From Metellina segmentata (Eukaryota; Arthropoda; Arachnida; Araneae; Tetragnathidae), in assembly GCA_947359465.1 (NCBI GenBank), contig OX375874.1:91723172-91787171 (forward strand): a stretch of DNA of 64,000 nt, written 5' to 3'. The position numbers and the translations under genes are program-made. The first letter of the stretch is position 1, and each line of letters starts with the position of its first letter. The notes below the pieces were generated by a model, which was not told the origin of the DNA, searched no databases, and was given only the letters and a program-made list of their open reading frames with translations. Positions 48,601 to 60,502 of the stretch are shown in pieces.

Positions 48601-51600
48601 TTTATTTTAGATTGTAGTGTATAAAAAATGCAACTTTATTCCCATAAATGCAACTTTTCCCATTTTTACTGCTACAAAAAAGTTGCCCTATATATATATT
48701 GCCTTTTTCTTTTACCTCAAGGAGGTTTTGTATTTTGAAATTTTAGGAATGAAATGAATGTTGCATATTTTTCTGAACTTTATTTGTACACTTACAGAAA
48801 CACATGTGGGGAAAGTTCTTGGCAGAAAAAAATGTGTGGGCCGCCTTTGGGTGTCACCCTCATAACTCAAAGGACTTCTCATACCAACACGAGAAGGACC
48901 TTTTGGCTGCACTTGACCATCCTAAAGTGAGAGCCTTGGGAGAAATAGGTCTAGATTATTCTGCAAGGTAAATATTACTCTTTTTTGTCTTTGACTATTT
49001 AAGTAATTTTTATTGCTTTTGTTTATTTAAAATAACTTTTTTGTGTGAAATAAATTTAAATTAAACTCCGGAAATATATATTTCCACCTTTTTTATTTGC
49101 GAAAGGTTTACAATACTTTGTTACTAATGGTGATGAGAAACTAAACTTTACAGTTGAGCATATTAAACATTTTTTTCTTTGTTTCAGTTATTTTATTCTT
49201 TACTTATTATATTTAAGTGATTGTAAATTCAATTCCTTATCAGTTCTATTAATCAAGTTTATCCAATAACCTATTCTCTTAAGCACTGATTTTCTTTTAC
49301 AACTGAAATGCAAGAACTCTTAATTTTGTGCACTTATTTAAGAAAATTATTTGTATCATTGAAGTATGTTGAAGAGTTAAATGCTTCTTGCAGGAATAAC
49401 TGCCAATTATCTGTCCAACACGATGTGTTTCGAAGGCAGCTGAAGATAGCACTATCGAGGGAACTACCTCTTGTTATCCACTGTCGAGAGGCCCATGAGG
49501 ATGCAATGGATATTATGAAGGAAGTAAGTGCTATTTTCATACATTACAAATCCCTGAATTAAGGAATTGTTTCTTGATAAAAAAATATATTTAAATTATG
49601 TATTGTATGGTTCAGTTTTGATGCAGAAAAGAATTACACATTTCCCTTCCCCCATAGAATTTAAAACTTTGTTTATCTTAAGTTTATTTAGGAATTCTGC
49701 TTAGTTTAGATAGTTTTAAAAACATCATTTCTCGTATATTTTTCTTGAACAGTGGGGTTCCTACATTTCTTTCTTGTGTCCCACATTTTAAATGAAATCA
49801 AAGGAACATTTTTATAGTACACTTTTTGTTTATGGATTTTAAACCTGCATTTTGCTACATCCCTTTAAGATTTATGAAGTGTGAAATCCAACACTTTTCG
49901 AAATGAATAGTTGAATTCAATATTAAATAGCAGAAGCTTATATAATAGAGGTAGAATTTTTATGATTCTGCTTAGTTTGAGCAATACTCTTATTTGAATA
50001 CACAGAGATATGTTTAATAAACAACATATTTACATACCTCTATCAGAGCAGTTCATGCTATTTTAAATATTTATGTAAAATAGACTCAACTCGGATTTTT
50101 TTGTGTCAAGTTTAAGCATATTTTTATTATTTTTGAGTTATTTTGGCACATTTTGTTATTTTCAATCAAATATGGCTGGGGCCAAGTATTTCTTTGAACA
50201 AATCTTTTGCTACAAGATACTGGAGCAGCAGGGGACACACACACTATGCTCGATCTTACTTACTTTCTTTACGGAAAATATGTAGGTACACATGCGAATT
50301 TCATCCAATCTAGTGTTGCAAGACTGATGTTTGATCAATCTGACAAGTCTTATGGGATCAACATAGGGAAATTTTAGAAAATGAATAAAGTGACTAAGTA
50401 CAATAAAAGAAATATAGTTTTTTCAACGTGTGAAGTTAAAAACACTCAAAAGGCTGTAGTTTAACACTGGCATCATTGTAAATTGATCCTCGGAGACATT
50501 ACTTCAACTCTCTTGTAAAAAGTACACTTATGTATGTTTGGACAACGTATCTCATTTTATATTTCTTTATTTGTTAACTTTGGCGAAAGGTTTGTTTGGA
50601 TATGTTTAAAGGTGGCAATAATGGGCAAAATAAACTATTTTAACCATTAGGCATTTTGATTTCAGACGATTTAATGCTTATTTAAGGGATAAGGAATAAT
50701 TAATATGCTGAATTGTTATTTTCAGAAATTGTAGGAACCCTGTATGCACACCTGATCTTGTGTTCACTGAAAACATTATGTCTACTAGTAGTACGATTTG
50801 TAAATTTTACAAATTATAAATTTGAATTTTTGATAGTTTCTGGAAATGATGTGTTTTAAAATGATTTTGGATGTATTTTTTTAGATACTCCCATTGGATT
50901 ACAAAATCCATCTACATTGCTTTACCAATGTATGGGAGTGTGCCAAGAAATGGCTGGACACCTTTCCAAATTTATACATTGGCATCACCAACCTCGTCAC
51001 TTTTGGTTCGGCCGATTGCGTCCACAAAGTTGCAAAGAACATCCCACTCGATCGGCTTCTACTAGAAACTGATGCCCCTTACTTTGTACCCAAAGCGGTA
51101 AGTTGCGTTGGCTTTAAATATGAAAGTTGTTTTGTGTCAAAAATATGGTTTTTAAGAGGGCCTGGATCTCAAAATAAGAAAAAAGTCAATTTTTTTTTAT
51201 TACCTTAAAAAATAATATAGATTTTTCTGAATAAAATGACACCTCACAATTGTTTTTACCATACGTAGAACCGAAAATATTCAACTTTTTTAAATATGAC
51301 AGCTGCAAATCCAATGAGCCTTCATAATTTTAAGCACTCTTTTTCTCCTTATGTGTAAAATGGGATTTCACTAGTAAAAAGCGATATAACTTGAACAGCT
51401 TGTCATAAATAAACGAAATGTACGACATTTATTTTTCCGATACATTTCTTTAATTTGTCTTCAGCAATTGTGTGCATATATATTAGTTTTTTTAAAATAA
51501 TTTTTCAAACTTTGTATACTATGTGTTTTATAAAGTTTTTGAACAAAATTAAAAAAAAAATTCCATTTGTTTAATTAAAAAATTGCAAAGACAATTTATA

Positions 51601-53918
51601 GTATGAACTCTTAGAAGTTAATTAATGCAAAAATGAAGTGATTTGTTACAAATTTTTTTTTATATATCAATTTTGCACAACGTCAAAATTTTTACATTTT
51701 AAAATTTTAATAAATAAAATTTTAAAGTTTTGAAAGTATTAAATAGTTTAATAGTATTAATTTCAAAATACAATTTATACCTACAGAAAAAATTTCAGAA
51801 CAAAAACTTTAAAACTGAAGATTTTAGAATTTTGAGTCCCATAGTAATTTTAAAGTATGAAATTTAATTAAAATTTTATCTAATGCTTGCAAAAAAGAGT
51901 GTGAAAAAATTCATAATTAAAAAAATCAATTAATCAGGTTTTTTAAATTAAATTTTCTGTAGGCCCTATACACTGTTTTTACAATAAGAGTGCAGAAAAA
52001 TTAAAGCATTTGACCACTTCTGTGATTATTATGTGGTGCATTTACTTAGTTATAAAAAAAGGAATTATTGTGATTTAAATCAGTGATTTAAAAAAATAAT
52101 TTGATTAAAATCATGATTTTAATTTTTAATAAATCAAGTGATTTAAATCTTGACACTGTTGCAAGGTATTCAAAAGTTGTGTTAATGATTCATTAGAATT
52201 AAGTATTCTCCTTGACTATCCTTTAACCAAAAACCTTTAAATATTTTATTAATGTTTTAAGCAATTTGGATTGACTTGTTTAAAGAAAACTAAATCTATT
52301 ATATTTATTTCAAAAGTTTGATGATTCATGAAATCTTAAAATTGTCTACTATGCTTTCTAAAACGAGCTACCAACAAGTTCAGTCGGTGGAGTTGTAGCA
52401 TCCTATACATTAGTCAGCAAAGCGATGTTTTTCACCAAAGAAGCTGGCGGCCAATCCAAGATGGCCACCATATAGCAAAAGCCACACTGTGTACCTTTGC
52501 ATACATTACGTAAATAAGAATAATTTTTTAAAAAGGAAAAACGTTTTTAATTCTCTGCAACAAATTTTACTTGAAAATCTTCTAATTTTTACAGAGGAGT
52601 ATTTTGTCTGAACATGTCCGTTACTTTGCATTGTTTCCTCAAATAAGTCCAGGTTAAACTGTTTAAAAAAAAAAAATTTGTAAAGATGTAAAGAAATGGG
52701 GAAAAACCCAGCCGGTTAGTAAACGTCTGTAGCAAAGTCACAGCGTATAACGTGCAACCTATGCCTGCCAGCGAGAACTGTTCACTGTTGGCTTCCACTC
52801 GTATGAATCACTGTACCCTGAGCAATTTTTCGTAGATAAGTCACAATGTATACCATGCGACCCCCGCCTCCCAGCGAGACACAATCACCATTGGCTTCCT
52901 TGCATATAACCACTTTTTGGTTCCTCCGTGTTGTACATTTTGAGAATTTCCTACACAGACCATCCAGTGTTTTTAATATAAATTACTGAAATACGTCTTT
53001 ACAGGTTCCAAATGTATGCTATCATCAAATATTATTGCAAAAAAAATAAGAATTAATATGATTAGTTAGACAGTAAAAAAGTCCAAAATCCGGAATTTTA
53101 CAAATTTCCAAACGTTTTGCTAATCAGCGTTTTTTCTCAATTTTTTACATTTTTCCGACAATTTTTAAAAATTAAGGAGTTGAACCTGGACTTAATTGAT
53201 GAAACAACGCAAAAAAACGTACATGTTTAGAGCAAATAACACACAGAAAAATTAGAATATTTGCAATTAAAATTTGTTCCATTGTTTTATAAATTTATTT
53301 TTGTTTTTTACAAATTAATCCCATTTATATGTCTCATATTTTACGATTTAAAATGCAAAATTCGCGAGGGGATAGCTCTATTAAAGCAAAATAAAAATGC
53401 ATAAAGAATCAACAAAAAATTCGAGAGTAACGGACAGTACAACCACAGACACAACTAATGTAAAATTTAAAGAAAAAAATGTCAGAAATACGAAGGGTTG
53501 CCGAAAAATGGATCAAAGCACACAAACTCGCAAAAACTGGAACATTACTACATTTGGCTGTAAATCGCCATAAGTTGTAACGTGTTGATACTACATACCA
53601 CACATTCAATGTTTACATATGTACTTGACTGGAAGACTTTAGTTACAGCAAATAGCATAGTAAAATTTTAAAAGCTTTAACTTTGAGATACTTTTCAATT
53701 AAAGAGAAGAATTTGTTTGTATATAAAGATTTTTTTTCTAAAATGTAGAAGAAAATATTTATCTAGAGATTTCCTTTTAGAGTCCCAAAGGTACAAGATT
53801 TTCCCATCCTGGTATGGCAATCCACGTTGCAGCCCAAATAGCAGCTTTGAGAGGTACCAGTTTGGAAGAAGTTTTGTACTGGACCAGGGAGAACACAAAC
53901 TGCATGTATGGAATATAG
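42642..53918 (+). CDS. TATDN2: TATDN2-like TatD metal-dependent nuclease, copy B (7 coding exons)
   Basis: Exons: 42642-42999, 46549-46618, 46867-47176, 48798-48967, 49394-49523, 50885-51097 and 53781-53918 (TAG). All junctions are GT..AG with the same phases as copy A, and the spliced frame is open for 462 aa. Two residues are missing relative to A in the N-terminal Ser/Thr-rich region (after STTL). The three EYxLPL-type motifs are kept. Metal ligands are H200, H202, E295, H332, H357 and D409, all present. Differences from A are spread through the protein and concentrate in the disordered N-terminus and exon 2 (K/S, V/G). In the last exon, the Cys after VPKA in A is Ser here. No stop or frameshift is seen despite several kilobases of transposon sequence in the introns, so the copy is probably functional. 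The predicted role is a nuclease, as for copy A. Confidence 0.88.
43310..43790 (-). mobile_element. hAT transposase C-terminal fragment in intron 1 of gene B
   Basis: The minus strand encodes FFSIQWGFSFMNSIKNKFRF, then QEESLCNLIIYNMNGPSVKH. These resemble the dimerisation domain of ZNF862-type hAT transposases (…FSxMNxIKxKxR…LxxLxxxxxxGPS). It lies within the ~1.9-kb stretch (43287-45229) absent from gene A. No terminal repeats were located. Confidence 0.6.
44130..45060 (-). mobile_element. Non-LTR retrotransposon fragment (RT, RNase H end, C-terminal part)
   Basis: The minus strand has the RT palm motifs RGCPQGGDHSPLLWNLVVDD and YAQGYADDIVVNISG at about 44925-44790. It then jumps by internal deletion to an RNase H end with GVEGNENADKLAKLGTADLP at about 44655-44597. 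After a stop comes a C-terminal domain with RVIVGFLTGHYHLRKHLHRM and CRKCKMVEETAYPILFEC at about 44415-44265. It is related in layout to the element at 7871-9830 but is not the same copy. It is inserted in intron 1 of gene B, opposite in strand to the gene. Confidence 0.85.
45640..45900 (-). mobile_element. hAT transposase internal fragment in intron 1 of gene B
   Basis: The minus strand reads FKNVNYVSLVLDGSTGKEGT, then SEIFFVHFNSGNG. This resembles the first catalytic block of ZNF862-type hAT transposases (…LDGSTDxxxxE…). It may come from the same kind of element as 43310-43790, but duplicated intron sequence separates the two. Confidence 0.5.
45910..46022 (+). mobile_element. SINE-1 tail fragment in intron 1 of gene B
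   Basis: It holds GTGGGATGCCAGCTCAGGCC, CATCTGATCATGGTTCC and GTTATGTTGCTCTAGTGC. It corresponds to the fragment at 19945-20095 in gene A but keeps more of the body. Confidence 0.55.
48058..48688. mobile_element. 631-bp TA-flanked inverted-repeat element in intron 3 of gene B
   Basis: The ends GGGCAACTTTTT and AAAAAGTTGCCC are inverted and flanked by TA on both sides. Intron 3 of gene A is continuous at this spot. A sub-terminal word CATAAATGCAACTTTT recurs near both ends. The plus-strand frame at 48340-48567 shows no recognised domain. Tc1/mariner/pogo superfamily is likely from the TA target. Confidence 0.75.
51157..51842 (-). mobile_element. AT-rich MITE, copy 2, in intron 6 of gene B
   Basis: It is the reverse complement of the element at 4425-5115, starting GGGCCTGGATCTCAAAATAA and ending GAATTTTGAGTCCCAT. 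Intron 6 of gene A lacks it, so it inserted after the gene duplication. Confidence 0.75.
51890..52158. mobile_element. Short hAT-like MITE copy in intron 6 of gene B
   Basis: It shares AAAGCATTTGAC...TTCTGTGATTATT and TGGTGCATTTACTTAGTTAT with the longer copy at 55265-56303. It also shares the ATTTAAATC/GATTTAAAT-rich ends closing with CTTGACACTG. TTGCAA flanks both sides. It is absent from gene A. Confidence 0.65.
52387..53630. mobile_element. Unidentified 1.24-kb insertion in intron 6 of gene B
   Basis: Gene A reads straight across this position (about 25200). Inside are a ~40-bp inverted pair sharing AAGTCCAGGTT / AACCTGGACTT (52630-52665 and 53172-53210). There is also a twofold ~110-bp direct repeat (about 52720 and 52830) with AAGTCACA and GCCAGCGAGA-like words. 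No domain is recognised. Confidence 0.55.
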
Positions 53919-53989
53919 GTGGCTTTCTCTATAATCACATGTAGAAGTCCATTAATCCTTTGGATGCCATATTTGATCAATGTAGTAAA

Positions 53990-54405
53990 TGTGTCTTTTG
54001 TATATAGTGTGCCCTTTGTATATAGTGTGCCTTTTGTATATAGTGTGCCTTTTGTATATAGTGTGCCTTTTGTATATAGTGTGCCTTTTGTATATAGTGT
54101 GCCTTTTGTATATAGTGTGCCTTTTGTATATAGTGTGCCTTTTGTATATAGTGTGCCTTTTGTATATAGTGTGCCTTTTGTATATAGTGTGCCTTTTGTA
54201 TATAGTGTGCCTTTTGTATATAGTGTGCCTTTTGTATATAGTGTGCCTTTTGTATATAGTGTGCCTTTTGTATATAGTGTGCCTTTTGTATATAGTGTGC
54301 CTTTTGTATGTAGTGTGCCTTTTGTATGTAGTGTGCCTTTTGTATGTAGTGTGCCTTTTGTATGTAGTGTGCCTTTTGTATACTGTGTGCCTTTTGCATA
54401 TAAGG
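53990..54405. repeat. 18-bp minisatellite after the stop codon of gene B
   Basis: There are about 23 units of the same GTGCCTTTTGTATATAGT sequence as in gene A, in exact 18-bp register from 53994 to about 54400. Seventeen carry TGTATATA. The next four carry TGTATGTA, a change that has spread through adjacent units. The final units are degenerate. Open frames across it on both strands are artefacts of the period. Confidence 0.95.
53999..54294 (+). promoter_or_regulatory. Cluster of 17 Pumilio-type UGUAUAUA sites in the 3' UTR of gene B
   Basis: TGTATATA occurs at 53999 and then every 18 bp to 54287, all on the sense strand. All are full matches to the PUF consensus UGUANAUA. Four following TGTATGTA words (54305-54366) do not match it. 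Binding is an inference. Confidence 0.55.
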
Positions 54406-54525
54406 CACGAGTATGTTGCCTGTTTGTTAGTAGCAAAAACTAGTAACTTAAGCTCCAAACAGAAAATATTTGTTTTAGACTTATTTTTTAACCCATATTT
54501 AAGTATAATGCTATTTTGTCTTTTA

Positions 54526-54531
54526 AATAAA
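54526..54531 (+). terminator. Poly(A) signal of TatD gene B
   Basis: AATAAA is followed by TCTTTGCATTATCATTAAGT, the same context as 26293 in gene A, about 610 bp after the stop codon and beyond the minisatellite. Confidence 0.65.
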
Positions 54532-54870
54532 TCTTTGCATTATCATTAAGTTTTTGTGTTTTATAATTGAGGTGGTGCAGATACTGAATGGATAGCTTTA
54601 CTGAAATGGATTTTTTAATGTAAAAAATAATAATTCAACTGATAAAAGACACGTAAATACACAAATAATCGAGTTTATTAAGAATTAATTTCAGTTATAT
54701 TAAAAAAGAATATACAAATAAACAAGTGTAAAATGTAATTACTTTGTTAAGATAACTAAAAAAAAAATGTACTTTTAACTTATTTCTCCTTTACAGTTAG
54801 CGTAGTGAAGTATTCATGGTAAATAGGTGGTATGTAAGGCAGTTAACGCATCATATCGCTGTATCTCTCA

Positions 54871-57596
54871 TGTAAGGGTACGTCCATAGTGCACCGCTTC
54901 CAGCTTCCTGCTTTACCGCTAAAACCGCAGCAGTTCCAAATAGCGTTGTAAAACCGCGCGATTCTAGCAGGGGGTGGTTATAGTGCAACGCGCGTTGAAC
55001 CGCCTGTCAGTTTGCAACATGGAGCTATCACATGAGGATCTATTGCAGTTATGGCGAACCTATGACCCGCGGGTCACACTGGCCCACGCAGGCTTTTTAA
55101 ATGACACACGCGTTGATTTTTATAAACTTATCATTTCATCATATACATAAATTTTTGATATTTTTCGAACCCTTCTTTTAAAAAACATGAAGAAAATATC
55201 AGTGTTAATAAAAACTTAAAATTGAAAAAAAATTGCACAAAGGATTTTTGTAAAATGTTTTAGACAGGGTGTAAGAAAATCATGATTAAAAAATAAATCA
55301 ATTGGAATTTTTTATTTAAATCGGATTTTTTTTATTTAAATCAGATTTTTTTAATTTAAATTTCTGTAGTTTCTCAACTGTTTTTACAAAAAAATGTATG
55401 AATTTTTTAAATAAAAAATTGAGTTTGTGACTTGGTAAATCAATATTTACTTAACATTTGTTTAACTTTAAAACACAAGTTGACATCCCATATAGTTTTT
55501 CTTGAGTAAATTACATCATCATGTTAACAAATTTATCAGTAAGAGTAAGTGACAGACCTGAACTACAGTGTGAAAAGTAGAATAGAGGACAGAGAAATAA
55601 TCAGACAATAGTAAATTCTAATAATAAAACTGCCGAGCAGCAATAATAAATGAATTTTCACTTGTAATTCATATTGGATCTTTCTTTCTTATTGCTGACA
55701 TTTCAATGGCTGTGTGAATATGTATATTTCTACTCTTTAATCTCTATTGCAAACCACAAGAATAAGCTGAGCCTTAAAAAACTTTCCTTCGAACTGTGTG
55801 TGTGTTTTTTTTTTTAGTTCATGAAATCAGTCACCCCTTTAGTTTATAATTTTGAATCAAACTGTTACGTACTTCCTTTAAGTGTTTATATTATGAGTGT
55901 TGTTAATCAGGAATGTTTATACATTACTCTTCCTGGCATTTAGATTTATGATGTCATGTATATTTACATTACTGTTTCCAGTATATAGTATATTCTAAGT
56001 TACAACTGGATGTTGCAATCTTTTATAATATGCAGTAATTGACCCAGTTCCCTCTTTGCTGGGTGTAGCCATTAGTGCTGAAATCAGTATGAGTGAAGAA
56101 AGATTAAAGCATTTGACAGCTTCTGTGATTATTCTGTGGTGCATTTACTTAGTTATAAAAATTTGTGTTTAGTTGTGATTTAAATCAATGATTTAAAAAA
56201 AAAATCATTTGATTAAAATCAGTGATTTAAAAAAAAATCATTTGATTAAACTCATGATTTTAATTGTTGATTTAAATATAGTGATTTAGATCTTGACACC
56301 CTGGTTTTAAGATTTATTGATTATACATACATAATGCTGTTTTAAAATTTATGTGAATGCCTATTGAGTAGAATATGTAAATTTATAAAATACCGCTTGT
56401 GAGAATGAACACATATGGTAAATACTAATAATAAAGACATTTATTAAGACCGTTCATATGAGGGTCGTAAAACGCGCGTTTGGCGACAACTTTGACATAC
56501 AACAATGTTCGATGGCTCAGTTCGGGTCAAGTTCTTAATCGGTTTGTCATTTAATAAGAAGAAATTACGCTCTTTTTGAATGAAAAAAACAATAATTTTG
56601 ACGAATTTTCAAGTATAGATTAGTTAAATGATTTTATGTTTTTATGCGACATCACACTCAGCATTTTAATGAAGTAAATAAAAAAACTTCAAGGAAATAG
56701 ACAAATTGTTTTAATGACGTTTGAAAATATTAGAAAATATTTATGACGACACTTGACATTTTTACTTGGGATTTGGAAATGAAAATCATGAAATATTTTC
56801 CTCAGTTACAAAAACATTTTCAAAACACAATAACAATGGAAAATACGTTTGACATTTAAGAAAATACAATAAAAAAATATTTAATGATTATATACAGTAA
56901 ATAAAACAAGGCCTTTCAAGATATATTTAATCAATTTAAAGATATGGAAAACGCATTTCACTTTATCTTATATCCATACAAAACGAAATTCGAAACCATG
57001 GAGTAAAACGAATTTAAGTGGCTGGGTATTCATGATTTAGAAATGGAATTAGTTGAATTTCAGAGCAGTATAGTTTGGAAAAATATATTTGATAACTTGA
57101 TTTCCGAAGTAGAAGGGAAAATATCTGAAATTAGTGCAAATTAGAATGAACCCGCACAAATATATTAAACGTATGGGATTCTTTACAAAATAATTTATAT
57201 CAATGAAGAAAGTTGCAAATGCTCTTTTAACGATGTTTGGATCCACATAATCACGTAAAAAATATTTTGTCCCAAATTACACTTTTTAGAAACACTTGGA
57301 AATTAAAACATCTTTGTCTGCTTCCGTTTTGTTCCAACAACCAAAGAGCGTAGAAGTGCAGAACGGAATAACACAACAAACTAAACGAGCGAGTCAAGCG
57401 GGTAAGCGGTTCAAGCGGGAAAAAGAATTAATAATTCATTCCGGAAAAAGCGGGTGGAAGCGGGTAAAGCAGGCGGAAGCAGGGAAGCAGGTGCACTATA
57501 ACCGCACCAATACAGTTTACGCTACTTTTCCTCCCCGCTCAACTGCCGCGATAAAGCCGGAAGTTGGAAGCGGTGCACTATGGACGTAGCCTTACA
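54871..57596. mobile_element. 2.7-kb inverted-repeat element with GC-rich ends
   Basis: The left end TGTAAGGGTACGTCCATAGT is mirrored by ACTATGGACGTAGCCTTACA at the right. The match runs on through GCACCGCTTCC, giving about 35 bp of inverted repeat. Sub-terminal GC-rich, CCGC/GCGG-rich stretches extend about 120 bp at each end. The middle is AT-rich, has no transposase, and contains a second element (55265-56303). A target duplication was not recognised. Confidence 0.75.
55265..56303. mobile_element. Long hAT-like MITE copy, nested
   Basis: The ends CAGGGTGTAAGA and TCTTGACACCCTG are inverted. Flanks GTTTTAGA and GTTTTAAG form an imperfect 8-bp duplication. Both arms are rich in GATTTAAATC/ATTTGATTAAAATC motifs that can pair. 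A shorter relative is at 51890-52158. Confidence 0.65.
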
Positions 57597-58429
57597 GGTC
57601 TTGGCGTTTCATACAGTGGCAACATAGTAATTTTGCTGAAATGTTTGGTTCTTTGTTTTCCAAAAAAAAAAAAAAAAACTTTAAATGGAACAATTTCTTC
57701 CATACTAGTTTTGTAAAAAAATTTTGTGCGGTTCATCCTTGTTATACTTCATCCAGCTTATTTTCAGCCCTTTTATAATTTCTCCATCCGTATTTTTTTT
57801 CCTGTTTGATATTGCCTCTTCTAGAGATTTGGTTGAGACAAAATCTTCTCGTTTCATTTCATACAAAATGAAGCTATTTTTTTTTGGCAATTTATTGTAT
57901 TATAATGATTTTGAGCAGTATATGATTGATGCTGCTTTAATGCAGTTTCCGCAACTCCAAAATCTCTGTCGTTCGGAAGAAACAAATGACTTGACAGTAG
58001 AAATTTGTGATCAATAACATTTATGTTATTGTCAGCTGATTGAACAATCCGTAACCACATCAGTGTGAGCTTAATATTTCGGTTGTGTCCAGTACACATG
58101 TCACTATGCTATAATATTCATGGGTCTTATTTCTATAATAAAAGAAAACTCCAATATATATTCCTGCGAAAAAATTTAATACTCTTATCAATATCAGACC
58201 AAATTGAGATTTTATTTTCTTTTTGATAGGTATGTGAACTCATTGTAATAACTGAAATATTTATATAAAACCTCGATTCTCTGCTTTGAGAATTGTTTAA
58301 ATAATACACACGCTGCAATCGATTGATATAAGAAACACAAACCAAACAGTAGGACCACATCATCATGATAATTATACCGTTATCATGTTTACTATGTTGT
58401 TTTTAAGGCACCTAGCTAAGGGCATTGAT
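57597..58429. other. Gene-free AT-rich region
   Basis: It includes a poly(A) run at 57661-57678. An open frame at 57724-58017 and its antisense have no recognised features. Confidence 0.4.
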
Positions 58430-60502
58430 AACACCGACTCTATACAAAGCCTCGTACAGTATTATGACGTCGCAAACCGAAGTCCTACTAGCCGTGGTTG
58501 ATCATAAACTTGTAACTACGTGAACTTATATTTCAGCTGTTTATTTATCTTTTGTTAGGTTGAAAGTTTTTAAGAACTCAATTTTTGTAGGTTTTTTAAA
58601 ATAAAAAGAGGAGAATTGATTTTTGGACAGAAAAAAACTGCAGAAAACAATCTCTTTTAAAGCATAAAATTTTTAAAACTTTTAAAAGAACTTTGAAAAA
58701 GAAACTAATGATCAACATAAAACCTTGGGTTATTTTAATCTATTTAAAGCTTTTAACAGGTAGGTATAATATACCAATGAATAATTTATTTTTATTAAAA
58801 TAAAATTGAGTCAGAAAATAGAAAAACTGATCGATTTGTATATTTGATTCAAAGCAAGTATGCATTTAATTTTTTAAAGCTACCTTTCTTTTCGATCATT
58901 TCACAATATATAGTTGTTTCTTTTTTTTCAGATTTATTCTATACATATATTTTGACGAGAAAAAATTAACTTTACCTCATAATGTTTCACAAATTTTATC
59001 TTATCTCGCATGCATTAAATCAAATTTTATGTGTGTTTATTAACAATGGATTTAGTTTCAAAAACTTATTTTGTTTTATGCATTTAATCACTTTCAAACC
59101 CTTTTAAACTAATAAGAAAAATGTAACACATGAAATACAAATCTTTATTATATTTTTTGGCATGAAATTGTTACAGATGTCAGTAATATGCATAACATTT
59201 ATTTATAATTACATTTGTTGTTATACATTACTTTTGCAACATCTCAAGGTTTCGCTTTTTGCGATTTCCCCCCTCTTCTTTCATTTTAATGAAATTGTCG
59301 TTTTCTTTAATACAAATTTTGGAAACCTTTGACCCACTGAGATAATTTTCCTTTGCACAGTGAAACACAACCTTTATTAAGCTTATTCTGAAATGAAATG
59401 CATTAAAAAAAACGAATTCTTTTTACAACTTTCGTATTTTACAAAATGTTGCAACATTATTATGGTTAAAATTTATTTTAATTATAGAATGTTTAGCTTT
59501 AATTTTATTCCAAATTACTTAATACTAGTACAAAACAGATTATTACATAAGATAGAATGGTAATAAGATTTACAAACTACAGCAAAATTACTAGAAGTTT
59601 TATCTATGTAGGTATACAAAATTATTGTGTAAACCATAAGGATAAAAGTAAAAACATATTCAATCGAACAATATAATTTTCCAACCACAATCTATGACTT
59701 TTATTAGCTATAACCTTATGAATATTAATAATAATATCAAAAGTATGCAAATGAAAATGACCTATTTCAAGACGATTATTATAGTTTTTAAAAAAAAATT
59801 ATTAGCATTAAAAGATTTCGTATCACTCCTGTGTGTGTATTGGAAATTTGTCCTAAATATTCGTAATGGCGAACTTTACAAGATAATAATTAAATACAAG
59901 TTTTTTTTTTCCCCGAAAGAGATTGTTAGACTAGCATCCTCATTCATTTAATTTTGATTTGAACAAATGCAAGGTTTTACATCTGTTGTTACCACATTTT
60001 TTAGATTAAAGGAAATTAAGAGAATTTATTATTCAAAAACGAAATGAAATTTCTTCAGCTTGAAATTTAAAACCCTTGCAACCAAAACAATATAGGTTTA
60101 AAATAGCTATATATGCATTGATAATCATGAATTAAAAATCAAATTTGAAAAAAAAAATGACCGTTAAACTACTTATAAGACTAAATAACATTCATTGTTT
60201 AAAAATGGATGTGCATAAATGGAAAACAAAATAATTACCTCTTACAAATAATTACATGTGGTAATTTTGAAGTTATAACGATACAAGCTAAATCATATTT
60301 TAAACAGCAATAACGTAAACTTGTAAATATTTATTATAGGGGAAATAAGGTTAAAGATACTTATGTTTAACTTAAATCCATTTAGCTGAATTAACTGCAA
60401 TTCGTATCGTAGCGCATAAAAGTAGCCGTGCGATAGGACTTCGAGTTGTGACGTCACAGGATCTGCTGAAATTTATACGGAGGTTTTGTACAGAGTCAGT
60501 GT
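58430..60502. repeat. Inverted repeat pair ~2 kb apart
   Basis: The arm at about 58430-58495 (ending AGTCCTACTAGCCG) is the inverse of about 60424-60502 (GCCGTGCGATAGGACTTCG, then GACGTCA, then GAGGTTTTGTACAGAGTCAG). The right arm contains a perfect CRE-type TGACGTCA. The AT-rich interior has no coding frame of note. It is either a fold-back element or two opposed copies of a shorter repeat. Confidence 0.55.

Noticed and set aside
53777..54549. Similar 140-220-residue repetitive open frames near gene B.
   Set aside because: Same minisatellite artefact; one minus frame also runs antisense through the last TatD exon.
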